From contig NZ_KV440945.1 in assembly GCF_001636345.1 (NCBI RefSeq), positions 2,085,631-2,149,630 of the forward strand: a DNA stretch of 64,000 bases, given 5' to 3'. The stretch comes from Cytobacillus gottheilii. GTDB lineage: Bacteria; Bacillota; Bacilli; Bacillales; Cytobacillaceae. Positions 63,407-64,000 of this stretch are shown piece after piece; positions within the stretch are counted from its first letter, which is position 1, and every line of letters begins with the position of its first letter. Position numbers and translations under genes: made by a program. The notes under the pieces are model-generated. The model ran no database searches. It was not told the origin of the DNA and saw only the letters and a program-made list of their open reading frames with translations.

Positions 63407-64000
63407 ATGAAAACGAAAAGAATAAACGACTGGATGCCTGAAAATGAACAGTTTTGGCAAACACAAGGAAAAAAGCATGCTAAACGAAACTTATGGATTT
63501 CAGTTCCTTCTTTAATGATGGCTTTTATTGTATGGCAAATTTGGTCTGTTGTCGCTGTACAATTAAATGAAATAGGCTTCTCATTTACAGATGAGCAATT
63601 ATTTACTTTAGCAGCTGTACCCGGACTTGTAGGAGCAACATTACGCTTCTTCTACACATTTGCTGTCGGATCATTTGGAGGAAGAAACTGGACTATTATC
63701 TCTACAGCAGTCTTAGCTATTCCAGCGATCGGTATTGGTATGGCGGTTCAAAATCCTGAAACTCCATATTCAGTGATGCTATTACTGGCTGCACTATGCG
63801 GTCTTGGCGGAGGAAATTTCTCCTCTTCATCAGCAAATATAAGCTTTTTCTATCCTAAAAAAGAAAAAGGGACAGCATTAGGAATTAATGGCGGCTTAGG
63901 AAACATGGGTGTCTCAGTCGTACAATTTGTGACACCGCTTGTCATTGCCAGCGGAGCATTTGCCTTCTTTGGAGACAGCCAAACTTTAGCCAGTGGTGAA
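63407..64000 (+). CDS. narK: NarK/NasA-type nitrate-nitrite MFS transporter, 3' truncated by window edge
   Basis: 198 codons visible, no stop. GGAAGGTG precedes the ATG. AAVPGLVGATLRFFYTFAVGSFGGRNW carries the substrate Arg of helix 2, and GLGGGNFSSSSANISFFYPKKEKGTALGINGGLGNMGVSVVQF is the nitrate signature of the NNP family. The gap 63197-63406 shows only a TGTGA half site near 63313 and no gene. Confidence 0.9.
   Translation, partial: MKTKRINDWMPENEQFWQTQGKKHAKRNLWISVPSLMMAFIVWQIWSVVAVQLNEIGFSFTDEQLFTLAAVPGLVGATLRFFYTFAVGSFGGRNWTIISTAVLAIPAIGIGMAVQNPETPYSVMLLLAALCGLGGGNFSSSSANISFFYPKKEKGTALGINGGLGNMGVSVVQFVTPLVIASGAFAFFGDSQTLASGE

Noticed and set aside
1-64000. CRISPR arrays, insertion sequences, prophage or rRNA
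   Set aside because: I saw no regularly spaced direct repeats, transposase, integrase, phage structural genes or rRNA-like sequence.

Overview
The window is low-GC DNA from an endospore-forming Bacillaceae relative of Bacillus. The evidence is the strong GGAGG ribosome sites, many intrinsic terminators, Bacillus-specific small families (YdjO, SspH, YqkK-like, DUF3900, DUF6509), spore functions (CdaS, a KatX-like catalase, Ku/LigD) and T-box and ZTP riboswitches. It reads as ordinary chromosome; I saw no prophage, insertion sequence, rRNA, canonical tRNA or CRISPR array. The first gene (CAP-domain protein) and the last (NarK-type transporter) are cut by the window edges.

1-20 kb: a CAP-domain protein, an Hsp20-like protein, an SDR protein without the usual catalytic residues, and a GNAT acetyltransferase with an unusual structured leader. 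Then an amidohydrolase, UppP, a yxlEFG-like ABC module without sigY, a ResA-like thioredoxin, EcsC, a PbuG/PbuO-type purine permease, an EAL-HDOD protein, DapF, and the end-joining pair LigD and Ku (divergent; a sigma-G type -10 in front of ligD), and a PAP2 phosphatase. folD follows behind a ZTP (pfl) riboswitch with its own terminator.

20-33 kb: a cold-shock block (csp, cshA, csp, and ydjO nearby), small conserved proteins, sspH, csoR-copZ, and a class I ribonucleotide reductase pair behind two NrdR boxes and a long leader.

33-45 kb: an MHYT-PAS-GGDEF-EAL protein, a glycosidase-like exported protein, a nitroreductase, the fruRKA operon, a LexA-box-preceded holin-like peptide gene with features of a type I toxin-antitoxin locus, an MFS exporter and a MOSC protein.

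45-57 kb: a complete trpEGDCFBA operon behind two tandem tryptophan T-boxes, then cdaS, the catalase and a class B penicillin-binding protein of the PbpA/PbpH type.

58-64 kb: a probable nitrate-reduction operon. It combines a NarI/DsrM-like cytochrome b, a Nas/Nap-type molybdopterin reductase, a four-cluster ferredoxin, a Tat-signal Rieske protein, three small unknown proteins and a NarK-type transporter, behind a promoter with a perfect 7-6-7 inverted repeat.

Strongest candidates for something undescribed: the LexA-box toxin locus (42.46-42.77 kb), the tRNA-T-arm-like leader of the GNAT gene (2.76-2.94 kb), and the Rieske/cytochrome b nitrate reductase operon (58-64 kb).
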